From positions 1,674,001-1,738,000 of the forward strand of contig JAPFFF010000027.1 in assembly GCA_039105265.1 (NCBI GenBank): a DNA stretch of 64,000 nucleotides, written 5' to 3'. The notes beneath the pieces were generated by a model. It saw only the letters and a list, made by a program, of their open reading frames with translations. It did no database searches and had not been told where the DNA came from. The position numbers and the translations under genes are program-made. This document shows, piece by piece, positions 51,701 through 61,479 of this stretch. The first letter of the stretch is position 1. The number at the start of each line of letters is the position of its first letter. The DNA comes from Tritrichomonas musculus (taxonomy: Eukaryota > Parabasalia > Tritrichomonadida > Tritrichomonadidae).

Positions 51701-53518
51701 ATCATTTTCTGATGGATTTAAAGTAAGTTGACTACCAGAAAAATTTGAAGGAAGTAATGGAAATGCTTCAAGGCCGAGATCATGGGCAGCATCAGTAGTA
51801 ATTTTAATTCCCTTCTGAAGCATTCTACTTTTATCAAACCACTCATTTGTTAATTGCCTGTCTGCAAGAACCTCATGGCAGTAACGAGTGTATGAACGCG
51901 CAATAAATCGATTGTTCGAATATTGCCGCGCTACATGATCGAATTCGGCAGAACAATTTTCAACAGCGCGATAACAATTGTCAATTGCATGATCCATTTC
52001 ATTTAAATTTCCTTGAATGACAAGATCCCATATATATCTCATTTTATGTTTAGTAGCTTGCACTCTCTTTGACAGAACGCCAAGCTTTTTCTTTAATTCT
52101 GGACTTAAATTAACGTCTCGGCTTTTTAGCAATGAAGATGATTGCTGAACCATATTCTTTATCATATAGCCCTTTAATCCAATTGTTTGAATTTTTTGTG
52201 CAACAAGTAAAGATTGATTTGAAAATTGAGAATAAATAGCCAAAAATTTCAAAAAGGCGCACCAAATACGATTATCTTTAGGCCATTTATCAGTTGCAAG
52301 ATCAAAAATTGAATTATCTACGCAAACAGGATGAGCTTTTTCAAAGCCAATTACAATTAATGACATAAACTGACGAACACTTTTAATATTGCTAATATCA
52401 TTATTTACAGAAACATCATCCAAAACAATCAAGCATTTAGTATTTCGGCACCTTTCATAAAATAACATTAAAATAGCCATAATAACAATAAATGCAATAA
52501 TGACAAAAACGAAGGACGTATTCATTTGGCGTTTCACTATTAATAAAATACCGCAAAGAAGAGACACGGCTGCCCCTGAAGTAGTTACAGTAGCAAATGC
52601 AATATTAGCAGCTTTGTTGATAAATCCACCTTCGATATATCTATTGAAAAATAAAAAGATATAAATGGCTGCATTTAAAAAACAACCTACACTTTTTGGC
52701 GTTGAGGAAAAATGCACTAATAATGATATTATTGCGGTCAAAAGTGTTGATGCAATCATAATTTGAATTTGAGGCATAAATAAAATGCATATTAAAGAGT
52801 CGTCGCGAAATTCAATTGATATTGCAAAAATATGAATATAAAGCCAAAAGTATATCAATAAACAAATTATAGCGCATATTAGTGTTATAATATTGAGGAC
52901 TAAATTTGTTCTATCTGAATTATTTATGTAGTACCCAATGATTTCAAAACCATGCGCTGCAGCAACAGGATGAAAAAAATATCCAAATGTTCCAATAAAT
53001 ATCATTATAATATGAGGTACAAAGCTTGGCAATTTTGCGTACTTTTTAAAAAAAACCGAAGAACCAATTATAATTATAAAAAAGATAATAAAAATTATTG
53101 AATATATCAAAAGAATATATGGGCATGCATCAACTCGGTAATTTGGTGGAACTAAATTCCATAAAATTGAGAAATATTCAAAAATTCTACATAAAGCATT
53201 ATTTTTATCCCAAAGTGAAAATTTGTCATCCCCTGCTATTGTAAAAGAGGTGCAAAGAGAAGGTCCAAAAAGTTGTAAAAGACGAATCCATGTCATGATG
53301 ATATTTACAATTTTCATAATAGATTGGAGATTTTTTGAACTGCTTGAAACTGAACTGTATATATATCTTATTAATTCAAACAATAAATTTCGAATTTTTT
53401 TATATGGAGATAATTCAACTAAGCCATCATACTTAGTAGTTGCTGTTTGAAATATACTGAATGAAGTGCCACGAACAGAAGTGGAGCTAGTCATATCATC
53501 AGCATTGACTAATTTCAT
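48767..53518 (-). CDS. Membrane class III nucleotide cyclase with PAS domain, 1583 aa
   Basis: A class III cyclase makes cAMP (or cGMP) from ATP (or GTP), here as a membrane receptor-like protein. The N-terminal ~350 residues hold about eight to ten membrane segments, followed by a soluble helical region, then single segments near 650, 875, 980 and 1190. A PAS-like domain (about 1255-1340, ACVICDQQGIIKISN) precedes the catalytic domain (about 1395-1583). Metal-binding aspartates are present: Asp1409 in FTDIVEF and Asp1454 in KCIGDCYM. The base-selecting Lys of adenylyl cyclases is present in KIKCIGD, but the partner position reads EILG. Asn1530 is kept in AINMAQQM, while the transition-state Arg is replaced by Gln1534. 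Trichomonad genomes carry many such receptors. ATG at 53518 is used; the codon before it is TTG. Confidence 0.93.
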   Translation of the reverse strand: MKLVNADDMTSSTSVRGTSFSIFQTATTKYDGLVELSPYKKIRNLLFELIRYIYSSVSSSSKNLQSIMKIVNIIMTWIRLLQLFGPSLCTSFTIAGDDKFSLWDKNNALCRIFEYFSILWNLVPPNYRVDACPYILLIYSIIFIIFFIIIIGSSVFFKKYAKLPSFVPHIIMIFIGTFGYFFHPVAAAHGFEIIGYYINNSDRTNLVLNIITLICAIICLLIYFWLYIHIFAISIEFRDDSLICILFMPQIQIMIASTLLTAIISLLVHFSSTPKSVGCFLNAAIYIFLFFNRYIEGGFINKAANIAFATVTTSGAAVSLLCGILLIVKRQMNTSFVFVIIAFIVIMAILMLFYERCRNTKCLIVLDDVSVNNDISNIKSVRQFMSLIVIGFEKAHPVCVDNSIFDLATDKWPKDNRIWCAFLKFLAIYSQFSNQSLLVAQKIQTIGLKGYMIKNMVQQSSSLLKSRDVNLSPELKKKLGVLSKRVQATKHKMRYIWDLVIQGNLNEMDHAIDNCYRAVENCSAEFDHVARQYSNNRFIARSYTRYCHEVLADRQLTNEWFDKSRMLQKGIKITTDAAHDLGLEAFPLLPSNFSGSQLTLNPSENDMSTSEGFTSELDEDSRNQQSSIQNMLLRNTIEKIKIPSIKYSIVTRLLVLFILFLIPVIVFSIYMTFLIDKLTSPLDFIYTLSYLRCIGFQVAIIGHHYVLETIPEHLVKHVNPDRDPPVSLGSSFDPRVQLLFLLKTGSLVLQTLSTFASFMEGNPTMDVARDVIFGPNMEYIFFKSRGDRERLNVSLQVGMMDVLNQLYSLLEYTPITDSNPNPENPLNSSVLNNSCILNSVQNAETFGNYILDSLELVIKYMQDKDKEVEKVLMILMISLGILYVFLLILVTVLCLKGIRKDKTTIYKCLTSLPKNVVSTVVEYLRVLKKDKEDSLMKGGTTTEVDADLNKQEENILKILMTGDSSGGVKSELLIIILTVFHGCAFLAFVIYGGMSVINQSKHLISEAPHVDYLLGAYTYDAATVLATNLMLGEFYNLSTDFLVPVLVTRFNSRLQRSQDYYSRLLYGNKTSGVDINPFKAFAHGLQEAIGRMQCNDISSKPPESVYNAYRCIRPDVMLYIHHNMVLSLVLPVQMNNATISKENELIPEIYDLSLMLLYENFFFPMFNEVVNSLNTTFKKAIVPIIAISFLLFALSLIIEIIIVVINLLTKRHMIFALKMLMQCPVNAVHACSNVQRVLSGDFSTSSYEGTARNSEFFDNLVHELPKACVICDQQGIIKISNIASNRMFKSTNDELIGSHIKTLLGNSSPREFNHPQNISKLIEKSVNYTDKSNENINLIVEMRPEQSMVIITFTDVTLTVRYNTLISEEKEKSDALLKSILPASLVPRVQRGEKDISFAVQSASVMFTDIVEFTPWCSSNTGPFVMSTLNALFKEFDSRLAKYSTMTKIKCIGDCYMAAGGIFADVNQPAVHASEAVDFGLDQIDSVLKCNNVLGTSLRVRVGVNTGGPIVAGVLGIGKPTFEILGPAINMAQQMEHHGVPMNVHISRSVYEMIYGGKFKVRERGNIEIKNGTVQTYLVSGDA

Positions 53519-53521
53519 CAA

Positions 53522-54478
53522 TTATTTCTTTCTGAATAAATATTTATTTCTTCACAAATTCATCAATTAATTGATTATATTAACGATTTTCAACTCTCAA
53601 TTATTCATTCAATTTTTTTTTCAATGATTATAAAATTTTTTCTGATTACCAGAATAAATTATCTATGAATATTTCTAAAAGGGATTAAAATAAATCTTTT
53701 ATTTTCAGTTTTATAAATATAATTAATATATTAATTTTTTATTTTATTCATTTTTCATCAATTCATAATGATCTTGATATGATATATAGTTTTTTTTTTG
53801 GAGTATAATTCAAAAATTGAGTATTGAATTAAAAAATATAGAAAACGTTCTGATGAATGTCATTTTTTATTTCAAACATAACCAAAACTATATTCAAATT
53901 CAAGCTGTAAAAGTTATCTCCCGTTTTCAAAATGACTATTTTTCTCTTCAAACAAAAAAAAAAACTTTAATTAGAACTAAAGATATTTGCATATATGTTT
54001 CGAAGAAGGCGATTTAAATTATCAGTCGTATTGTACCTTTTATCAAATAAGAGCGAAATCATCTAATCGACTTTATTTATGCTCCTTTTTAAAAAAATTA
54101 GAGATAGTAATAAATTGAATGGATTCTCAATATTTGAATTAAATACAATAGAAAATCAATTGGTTCATGAAAATATTTTTCCATAAAGGTTAATTATTCC
54201 AAAATTTTCGAAAAAATAAATTTTAGGAAAAAGCAACAAGCTTTTTAAGACCAATATATAATATCCCAATGTTACCGATTTTTATCTTTTATCTTTCAAG
54301 ATAAAAGCAATATAAATAATTTTTTAAAAAACAATATATAAAAAAATTCAATAAAAACTAAATCTAAATTTTCAATAAAATTATGATTTCATTTTAAATC
54401 ATTAAAGATTCTTCTGAATTTTTCTGAGAATGATTTAATGGTAATTCAATTTTTATATTATTATTTTATTTTATATTA
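53522..54478. other. Gene-poor AT-rich DNA
   Basis: Nothing convincing: a 66-codon plus-strand frame at 53817 is Lys/Asn/Ile-rich and probably chance. Confidence 0.5.
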
Positions 54479-54696
54479 GACCTCTTAGTTAAGAAAGGTG
54501 GCCGTTAATTTATTTGTCTCAAAGTTCATTATTTTATTTCAAACTTCCTTATGTTTTGAATGCTTCTTACAAATTAAAAATTTTATTTTTCTCTCAAAAT
54601 CCTAACAAAGTTTGAGAGGAGATAACATATTTGGATAGAATTATAACGAACTTTGAGAAAAATATATTAACGGCCTCCTTTCTTAACTAAGATGTC
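54479..54696. mobile_element. TA-flanked MITE with ~50-bp inverted repeats, 218 bp
   Basis: Both ends carry the same ~49-bp sequence in inverted orientation, beginning GAC[C/A]TCTTAGTTAAGAAAGG and ending CTCAAAGTTC, with four mismatches. A TA lies directly outside each end (54477-54478 and 54697-54698), as in Tc1/mariner insertions. The ~120-bp interior is noncoding. The high arm similarity suggests a fairly recent element. Confidence 0.85.
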
Positions 54697-55884
54697 TATT
54701 ATTTTAAAATAATAATATATTTCTTTATAGTACTATATCTTTCTTTAAAATGGATATTTCATTATTCTATTTAGATTACAAAAATGTATAGAATATAATA
54801 TATATTAATTACCGTGTCTTTTCCATTCTTTGCAGATTCCCCCAATAAAATTTTTATTTTTTTATTTATCTCAAATTCTTTCAAATTTTTCTATAGTCTT
54901 CCAAAAAAAATTTGATAGAGATTTTGAATGAACTTGGCTGTTTAAACTTTGAAAAAATAATATAAATAATATTCTCAATTTTGAACAATTTATATATCAG
55001 GAATAATGAATTAACAATTTATAATTTCGAATAAATATGAATTTTTTTGAAGTATATATTATAAATATATTTTATAAACTCATGATCACAAGAAAAAAAT
55101 AAGATAAACAAATTTGAAAAAATTCAGAAAATAAAAATCAAAAAATATATAAGGCAGATAGCATTAAGAACGTATGAAATATAGCTAATAACATTATTTT
55201 TCAAGGATTTTATCTTATATGCTGTTATTCTAATAAGTATTTATAATTCTAGAAAGGCTATAAACAGTAAATCGTACTTTATGGCAACTATGAAGAAGCA
55301 TTTTAATAAAATTTGGATTATTTTAAAAGGTCAATTTAAGACCAATTTAAGGTCAAAATCTATTAAGATATCTCCTTATAGGTGCCATAAAGTTTTGATA
55401 TGAAACTAATCAAATATCCTACATATTATATTATATCTTCTTATATAAATATATGATTTATTTTATTTTAAACAAATCAAAAGCATATCAAATGATAGAT
55501 TTATTTTAAAAAACACTCTTATGAAAATTTGCTTTTAATTCATTGAATAGCATATTTTATTAAACATATTTAATATAATAATAAATAAATAACTGTATAA
55601 AATAAATAAAATAAAAAATTATTACAAAATAATAATTATATACTAAGATATATGCTAAAAATATTAACTACAAAAAAACGCAAAAAGTCTTTGCACCTTT
55701 ATATATATATAATACTTCTATCGTTTTTGTTAGATGGATGGGTGATATCGGTTTTTGAGATTTAATTTGTTATATGTAAACTTTTTCAAAAGGTAAATAC
55801 AAATATATTCTCAATTTTTTCAATGTCCTTTCAAAAAGTGGATTGGTAAATTTGCATATTTATGGAACATTACATTTCACATTT
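54697..55884. other. Gene-poor AT-rich DNA with a small foldback
   Basis: An 11-bp perfect inverted repeat, ACTTTATGGCA at 55276 and TGCCATAAAGT ending at 55393, frames a ~118-bp segment that also has GGTCAATTTAAGACC. Near the end, ACTTTTTCAAAAGG (55783) and CCTTTCAAAAAGTGG (55827) precede the transposase. Confidence 0.5.
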
Positions 55885-57046
55885 ATGTTGCCTTTTACCT
55901 TAACAGATGAAGAATACCGTTTTGTTGATCAAATTGTTCAAAGCTTCCCGAAAGGTTTCAGGAATATTCAAAGAGCTCATGGTGAAATCATTAGACAGAA
56001 TGGTCAATTTCGAAAATTTGGAGAATGGAAAAACCTCAACGATGCTTATATATATAAAAGAGATACACAGATAATGTTAAGTAATAATTTCAATAGTGAT
56101 TCACAGCAAAAATTGATTGAAATATCAGCAAACACCAATCAGTATTTAATGAAGAATGTTCATCCAATGTATGTTCCAAGAAATCACTCGCCTTGGACTC
56201 AGAGAGATAATGACATGTTAATTGATATCATAGCCAAATGTGGTACTCAAAAGCCAGAGTGGGGAATGATTTCTTTGTCAATTCCAGGACGAAACGGTCA
56301 ATCGATTTTGCAGCATTATAAAGAAATGCTTGCCCGTGGCGAAATACAACCACTTCAAGATTCACCACCTAATAATCCTTTTGGTGATATGACCAGAATG
56401 ACTTTCTTGCCGTGTTATGAGGAGATCCTTAGGTCATTTATTGAAGCGAGTTTTTATGATGGAGTCCAAATGGATATTGATTTCATTAAATAAGAGGCCA
56501 GAGAATTCTACTATACACCTTATGCTATTGCTGAACGAATTACATATGAAGAATTCAGTAAGAAAAAGAAGCAAATACATACAAATGAACAAAAGGATAC
56601 TTACACAGAAGAATTCAAGACAGTTTGCCGAAGAAGAGAATCTCAGTTTCAGATCTCACATCAGAATATGATCAAAGACATTGAAGAATCAGGGCTACCA
56701 GAACCATTATTTTCGGATCACTGGGTCCGTGATTTCATGAAGAGGAACAAATTATCAATCAGACATGCACATTTCAGAAGGAGAGGTACAATTGATGAAA
56801 ATGAAGTGAAAGATTTTCTAACCTCACTTGTAAGTGCAAATAATGCATACGGATGGACAATGGTTTTTAACATGGACGAGACTTCAGTCAGAGTTAATAA
56901 TGGAAATGACAAAACCATTGCCCCCGTTGGTGCAGAAGAAATAATTATACCAGGAGATAAAAATGAAAAAGAATGTTTTACTTGCATTGCCACTTGCTCC
57001 AAGCTCAGAAAATATGAGCCTATTATGCTTGGAGTTGGAACGAAGT
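55885..57046 (+). pseudogene. Truncated pogo/CENP-B-type (DDE_1) transposase with Myb-like domain
   Basis: This is a cut-and-paste DNA transposase. From ATG 55885 it has an N-terminal region MLPFTLTDEEYRFVDQ, a Myb/SANT-like domain (WTQRDNDMLIDIIAKC... with SIPGRNGQSILQHYKEM), a helical linker, a CENP-B-type segment (LPEPLFSDHWVRDFMKRN) and the start of the DDE_1 catalytic core, MVFNMDETSVRV, which supplies the first Asp. An in-frame TAA at 56491-56493 interrupts it, after which the same frame continues cleanly. The protein stops at 57046 before the second and third catalytic residues, where unrelated GC-richer DNA begins. The copy is therefore dead. The frame is open upstream of the ATG to a TTG at 55843. 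Confidence 0.8.
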
Positions 57047-59169
57047 AGCTAGGTTAAGCTGTGCTCCAGATACTACGTACCCTTCGCACACGTTCGCTTC
57101 GCTCACTAGCTTAGCTCTAATTCATTCAGTCTACCAAAAATTACATTTTTGTCATCCTCGACTTAATTAGTATATATACCCGCCACAGTCGCGTGACAGC
57201 TAATTTAATTGACGAAAACCCCCAAAAATCAGCTGTTTTGGTATTTATTTTAGTGCTACTTGTGGTACAAGACTATAGATATATGTCTACGATCTATTAA
57301 TATATGACAATACTAATAGCGATAACCTAAAATAATGGCGAAATAAACCATTATAATAGGCGAAATCGGCTATATTAATATGAAACCGTTTCCAAACATT
57401 TCCATAGCAATGCTCATATACAACATATCGAGATTGTGTTCCAATAAAGTAGAACTAATAGTGGCATATAGTGAAGGACTATTGTAACATATAATGGATG
57501 ACTAAATGTATAAACAATGAGTTTGATATGTGAATTACATGAAAATTTTATCCAACTGAAACCAATGACACTGAACATTATGTTATACAGTTACATACAC
57601 GAAGATATATAATATGAGTCTGTTAATGATTATAGATATGATGACGATACTTCGTACTCTGCTAACGCAGATCCATTGAAAGTAATTGAAGAACAGCCGG
57701 TTGAAGTCCAAGATCCGTCATATATTCGATGGCAGATGTTTGATGAGATCCCTGAATGGTTATACACTATACAGTGTGAAGGTTACTTCGATAAGAACGA
57801 CAAACCGTTAGATGATGAAACAACGATTAAACACCTCACTAGTGGTGAACCACCAGTAGATATCGATGCTTCACTAGAACTTTGTGATGAGAATGGCGAT
57901 GTAATCGATTATATGGATTATGAAGATTATTATTATTGTATGGATCACAACAAGTATGATTTACGTAAGATTACTAAACAAATTAGAACTAAGAAGTTCA
58001 TATGTGAAACTCCAATCGACAGCGATTCGTAAATGGATTGCGTCACATAGCACAGAGAGGTTAATGGTAATAGTTCCAACCGTGAATATCGCTGAAGAGT
58101 TCTATACCAAGTTGAATGATATGGACGTTAATTCCATTCGGTTGTGTGTTAACGATAATGCGTTTAAAGAGTTTCACAAAGCTGTACACAATGAAGTTAA
58201 TGTGATTATTACTACATACAACACAGCTTCCAAGTGCTTAGGCGACTTACTTGAAGAATACTATATGAAAGAGCAACGACTCGATTACTTCCTAGTGATT
58301 GATGAAGCACACATGTTACTACACCATATAGGATTAATAGAGATTACTAAAGAGTTCGATAAGGTAGCATTAATAAGTGCTACTGCTGATGATATTAAGA
58401 ACTTCGCCTGCTTTAGAGATTACATAATCGTTAATCCACATATTGATGAGAGATATAAACGAAATATCTATGTTAATAAGCTGTTACCAGATGCTGATGA
58501 ACAACGAGCTGAGATAGTGAACTTAATCGATACAAAGCGAATGAACTACGATAAAGTATTAATTAAGATCGAAGATAAGAAACAATGTAAGTTGTTGATA
58601 GAGATGTTGAAAGATAGATACAAGGTTGCATTATATACAGGTGATACAAAAGAGATTAAGTTGAATGAAGATGGTTTGTTCGACGAAGACGTTGATGTTA
58701 TTATATCTACCTCATCTATCCAGAATGGACAGTCCATTAAAGAGAATATTCTATCTATATTCGTTCAAACATATATCGATACTGTGTCCAGTGTTAAACA
58801 GTTTCTAGGTCGAAACCGAAATCAAAACTCGGATGTATATGTATATGTTCGATATGGAAAGCATTTGAACAAGAGAAAGTACTCGATACCGAACAACAGA
58901 TATGAGAGATACTTAAACGAGCTGCGTGATAGAGCATGGAACTGTATGAGTAAAACAGGTTGGAATGTCGCATTATATGAGTTTGGTTGTGTACGATTCG
59001 GTAAATCTGCTGCTGCTGACGATTCACAAAGTGAAGTTCTCGAAGAGAATGATGAACCAGTTGATGATGAAGAATCTATTGATTATGATGATGAATCTAT
59101 TGATGATGAACCAGTTAATGAACCTATCGTTGATGAACATGTCGTTCATTACAAATAATGATAGTCATG

Positions 59170-59203
<34 letters not shown>
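57047..59203 (+). mobile_element. SF2-helicase element, younger copy, inserted into the transposase
   Basis: The left end is abrupt, with GC-richer sequence (57047-57120, containing AGCTAGGTTAAGCT and CACTAGCTTAGCT in partly inverted arrangement). Coding sequence for a helicase fills about 57612-59158, with an acidic N-terminal part, a Walker-A region (KKFICETP), VIDEAHMLL as DEAH box, a SAT motif, and a C-terminal half ending QFLGRNRN. The tail is Asp/Glu/Ser-rich. An A31 tract follows at 59173. The motif order resembles origin-binding-type SF2 helicases of large DNA viruses; a Polinton-like or related virus-like element is plausible but no other gene of such elements is present. It looks broken, with perhaps one or two breaks, and is much better preserved than the copy at 22956-24306. 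Confidence 0.6.
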
Positions 59204-59205
<2 letters not shown>

Positions 59206-59732
59206 CATATGCATGTCATCAAAACAAATCAAAAGTATTATCTAAATATTGGGTGTAGATCAATCATACTGGCATGAAAAAGGGGTATGCAAAAGAATAT
59301 CACTGTTAAAAAACACATTTAAAAATTATCTTCAGCATATATAAAATTAGCAAAAATATCAATTAACAAGCCAATTGTATTTTGTTTTTGTAGGTAATTG
59401 TAGTATCAGTAGCACATGAAACAAAATCAGTATGGAATCCTGAATGTAAAGGAATTGAAGGATCATCAAAAATACATATGAGCTTGGGGAGGATATGAAA
59501 CAATATCAGTATGGAATGAAGCATAACCTTAAATACACTTGAACTTGGGTAAAATATGAAACCTTATTAGTATGGAATCCTTTTTATTAATGTTTTTTTT
59601 CCACTTTTTCAATAAAATTATAATTCAATTTTTTGATTTTATCACAAATATGTTCACTTTTTGAAAATAAATTCCTATCAAAAAGTGGATTGATGGAATA
59701 AACGATTTTTTTAAAATTTTAAAAATTTTTTA
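59204..59732. other. Noncoding region with degenerate direct repeats
   Basis: ATGAAAC(A/C)(A/T)..(A/T)(C/T)AGTATGGAAT occurs three times (59416, 59495 and 59556), with an AATACA.(A/T)TGA.CTTGGG word between copies. A perfect 10-bp hairpin, CACTTTTTGA / TCAAAAAGTG, spans 59654-59687; its right arm is part of a 19-bp near-repeat of 55827-55845. Confidence 0.55.
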
Positions 59733-60098
59733 AACTCTGTCCAAAAATGTTCGACTTAACGTACATAAAAACCGCATTTTCCACTGAAAATTGACTAAAA
59801 AAACGATAAAGTGTCGAAAATTTCTTTTTTCTCTCAAAGCAATGTATTCAATTTTTCAGAAGTTTATTTTTGTAATTATCCTTTCATCAAGCTATTTTTA
59901 TACAAGTAGCCCTGGTTTTTGAAAGAAATAGCCACGCCCTTAAGAGGAATTACAACTTTCTTTGGGACATACGCTACTCTCAGAAAAAAGAGCTTTGGAA
60001 AAAACCTTCGAATCACCATAAAGGTGCATGAGAAAAAAAAAAATGATAGTTTGAATACTCTCTCAAAATTCAATTGTCGAACATTTTTGGACAGAGTT
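59733..60098. mobile_element. TA-flanked MITE, 366 bp, perfect 23-bp inverted repeats
   Basis: Perfect inverted repeats of 23 bp begin AACTCTGTCCAAAAATG at 59733 and end at 60098, with TA on both outer sides (59731-59732 and 60099-60100). The interior is noncoding, though less AT-rich than its surroundings (around 59905-60000). This is the hallmark of a nonautonomous Tc1/mariner-type element. Confidence 0.85.
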
Positions 60099-60544
60099 TA
60101 GAACTTTTTAAAAAGATATTTGAGTTATATTTGAGAGCCTTTTCAATATCATTTTTCATTCAATTTTGAACATCTTTATGAAATATTTGAGTGCGATTTT
60201 ATGAAAAAGTTTACGATGTCGACCGGTTTTTCTGATGTTTACTCGTTTATCGTCTTACTATATACGTTTAATATATTACAATATAAAACTTTTTCATAAA
60301 ACACGTTTTTTAGAGCCATCTTGAAAAACGATCGGAGAAACGGGTAGTTTATGTTGAATTTTTGAATTACAGCGCATTGAGTTAAAATTACGGCAATGAA
60401 AAAACCATAACCTTTTCAAATAATAAATGGTCATGTTAAAACTTTTTGAATAGTTGTTTTGAATACTTTATATTATATAATGTAAATAAAAAAAAAAAGA
60501 CCAGCATATGTATTTCAAAATAGAATCAAAAAAGTGTTTTAGGC
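60099..60544. other. Noncoding spacer with inverted repeat
   Basis: TTTTATGAAAAAGTTT at 60197-60212 is repeated inverted at 60286-60301, framing ~105 bp. It may be another very short foldback element. It forms the 3' flank of the cystatin gene. Confidence 0.5.
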
Positions 60545-61120
60545 TTAGAAAATTTGGTTAGCCGTAACAAGATCCTCTGAATTTGAATTTGGATCTTTGA
60601 TAGTAACAGCAGAGAAAATATTTTTATTTGTGTCTCTAAAGACAACATGTGTCTTAAGTCCTTTTTCAACTTTTGTTCTGTAAACTATAACTTCTCCTTG
60701 GCTCTTTAGGAGTAAATTAACTTTTCTTTGGATGAGAGAAACTGTATGAGCAAGATCTTGAGCTGTAAAGTGAGAAGGATTTTGCCAAGAATATCCACCA
60801 AGAATTGGTTTTGATCCAACTGGTCTAGAGATTCCTTGAAGAGCTACTTTATTTTGAACATTAATATAGAGCGAAAGTTCAAACATAAGTGGTGATGAGT
60901 TTGCTTTGATGGACAATTTTAAGTTATAACCAGAAACAATTTGCATTTTTGCAGATGCGACAACATAGCCACCATTTGCAATTTCAGGGAAAAGATGAGG
61001 CATATTACGATCAAGGTATTGTTTTACATTTTGGACACGTTCATGGTCAACTGGAATTGTTTGCCAGCCACCAACAATGTTATCTTCAGATAGGCATAAA
61101 GCAATTAAAATTGCTAACAT
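60545..61120 (-). CDS. Secreted two-domain cystatin-like cysteine protease inhibitor, 191 aa
   Basis: Cystatins block papain-type cysteine proteases, major secreted enzymes of trichomonads. A short hydrophobic leader (MLAILIALCLS) suggests secretion. Domain 1 (about 14-100) has the N-terminal glycine pair VGGW, a helix and the inhibitory first loop QIVSG, an exact QxVxG motif. Domain 2 (about 106-180) begins LGGYSW and repeats the helix-strand pattern (LLLKSQGEVIVYRTKVEKGLKTHVVF), but its loop lacks QxVxG, so it is probably structural or has altered specificity. The protein is about twice the length of a single stefin-type cystatin. The gene stands alone in repeat-rich DNA. Confidence 0.85.
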   Translation of the reverse strand: MLAILIALCLSEDNIVGGWQTIPVDHERVQNVKQYLDRNMPHLFPEIANGGYVVASAKMQIVSGYNLKLSIKANSSPLMFELSLYINVQNKVALQGISRPVGSKPILGGYSWQNPSHFTAQDLAHTVSLIQRKVNLLLKSQGEVIVYRTKVEKGLKTHVVFRDTNKNIFSAVTIKDPNSNSEDLVTANQIF

Positions 61121-61479
61121 TATGAAAATAAAATTTTATTTGAACTTTTCTATTAATTTTAAATAGTAACCGTTTATTATAAAAGTTAGAAAAAACAATA
61201 ACGACCATGTTTTCAAAGGAGAATGACATTTTTATTAACGATAAACGTAAATTTTCAAAATACGATATGTAAAAAACTACATTTACATTTCATAATAAGT
61301 TAAATTGAAGTTTTATATCACATATATAATTTTACATTTTATATATGTATATATGATATGTACTTATAATAGTTGCAATACAGATAATGCATGCAATATT
61401 CATAATTTTTGTTTTTTATGATTTTATTCAACAAAATTTATAACAAATTAACCTTTTTGGCCAAATTATGTTTTTAATC
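61121..61479. other. AT-rich promoter side of the cystatin gene
   Basis: TATATA-rich DNA around 61320-61365. GTTCAAATAAAA precedes the ATG by ~25 nt on the minus strand. No other feature. Confidence 0.4.

Noticed and set aside
53817-54017. 66-codon frame as a small gene
   Set aside because: Lys/Asn/Ile-rich, no motif, no promoter-like context; expected by chance in such AT-rich DNA.
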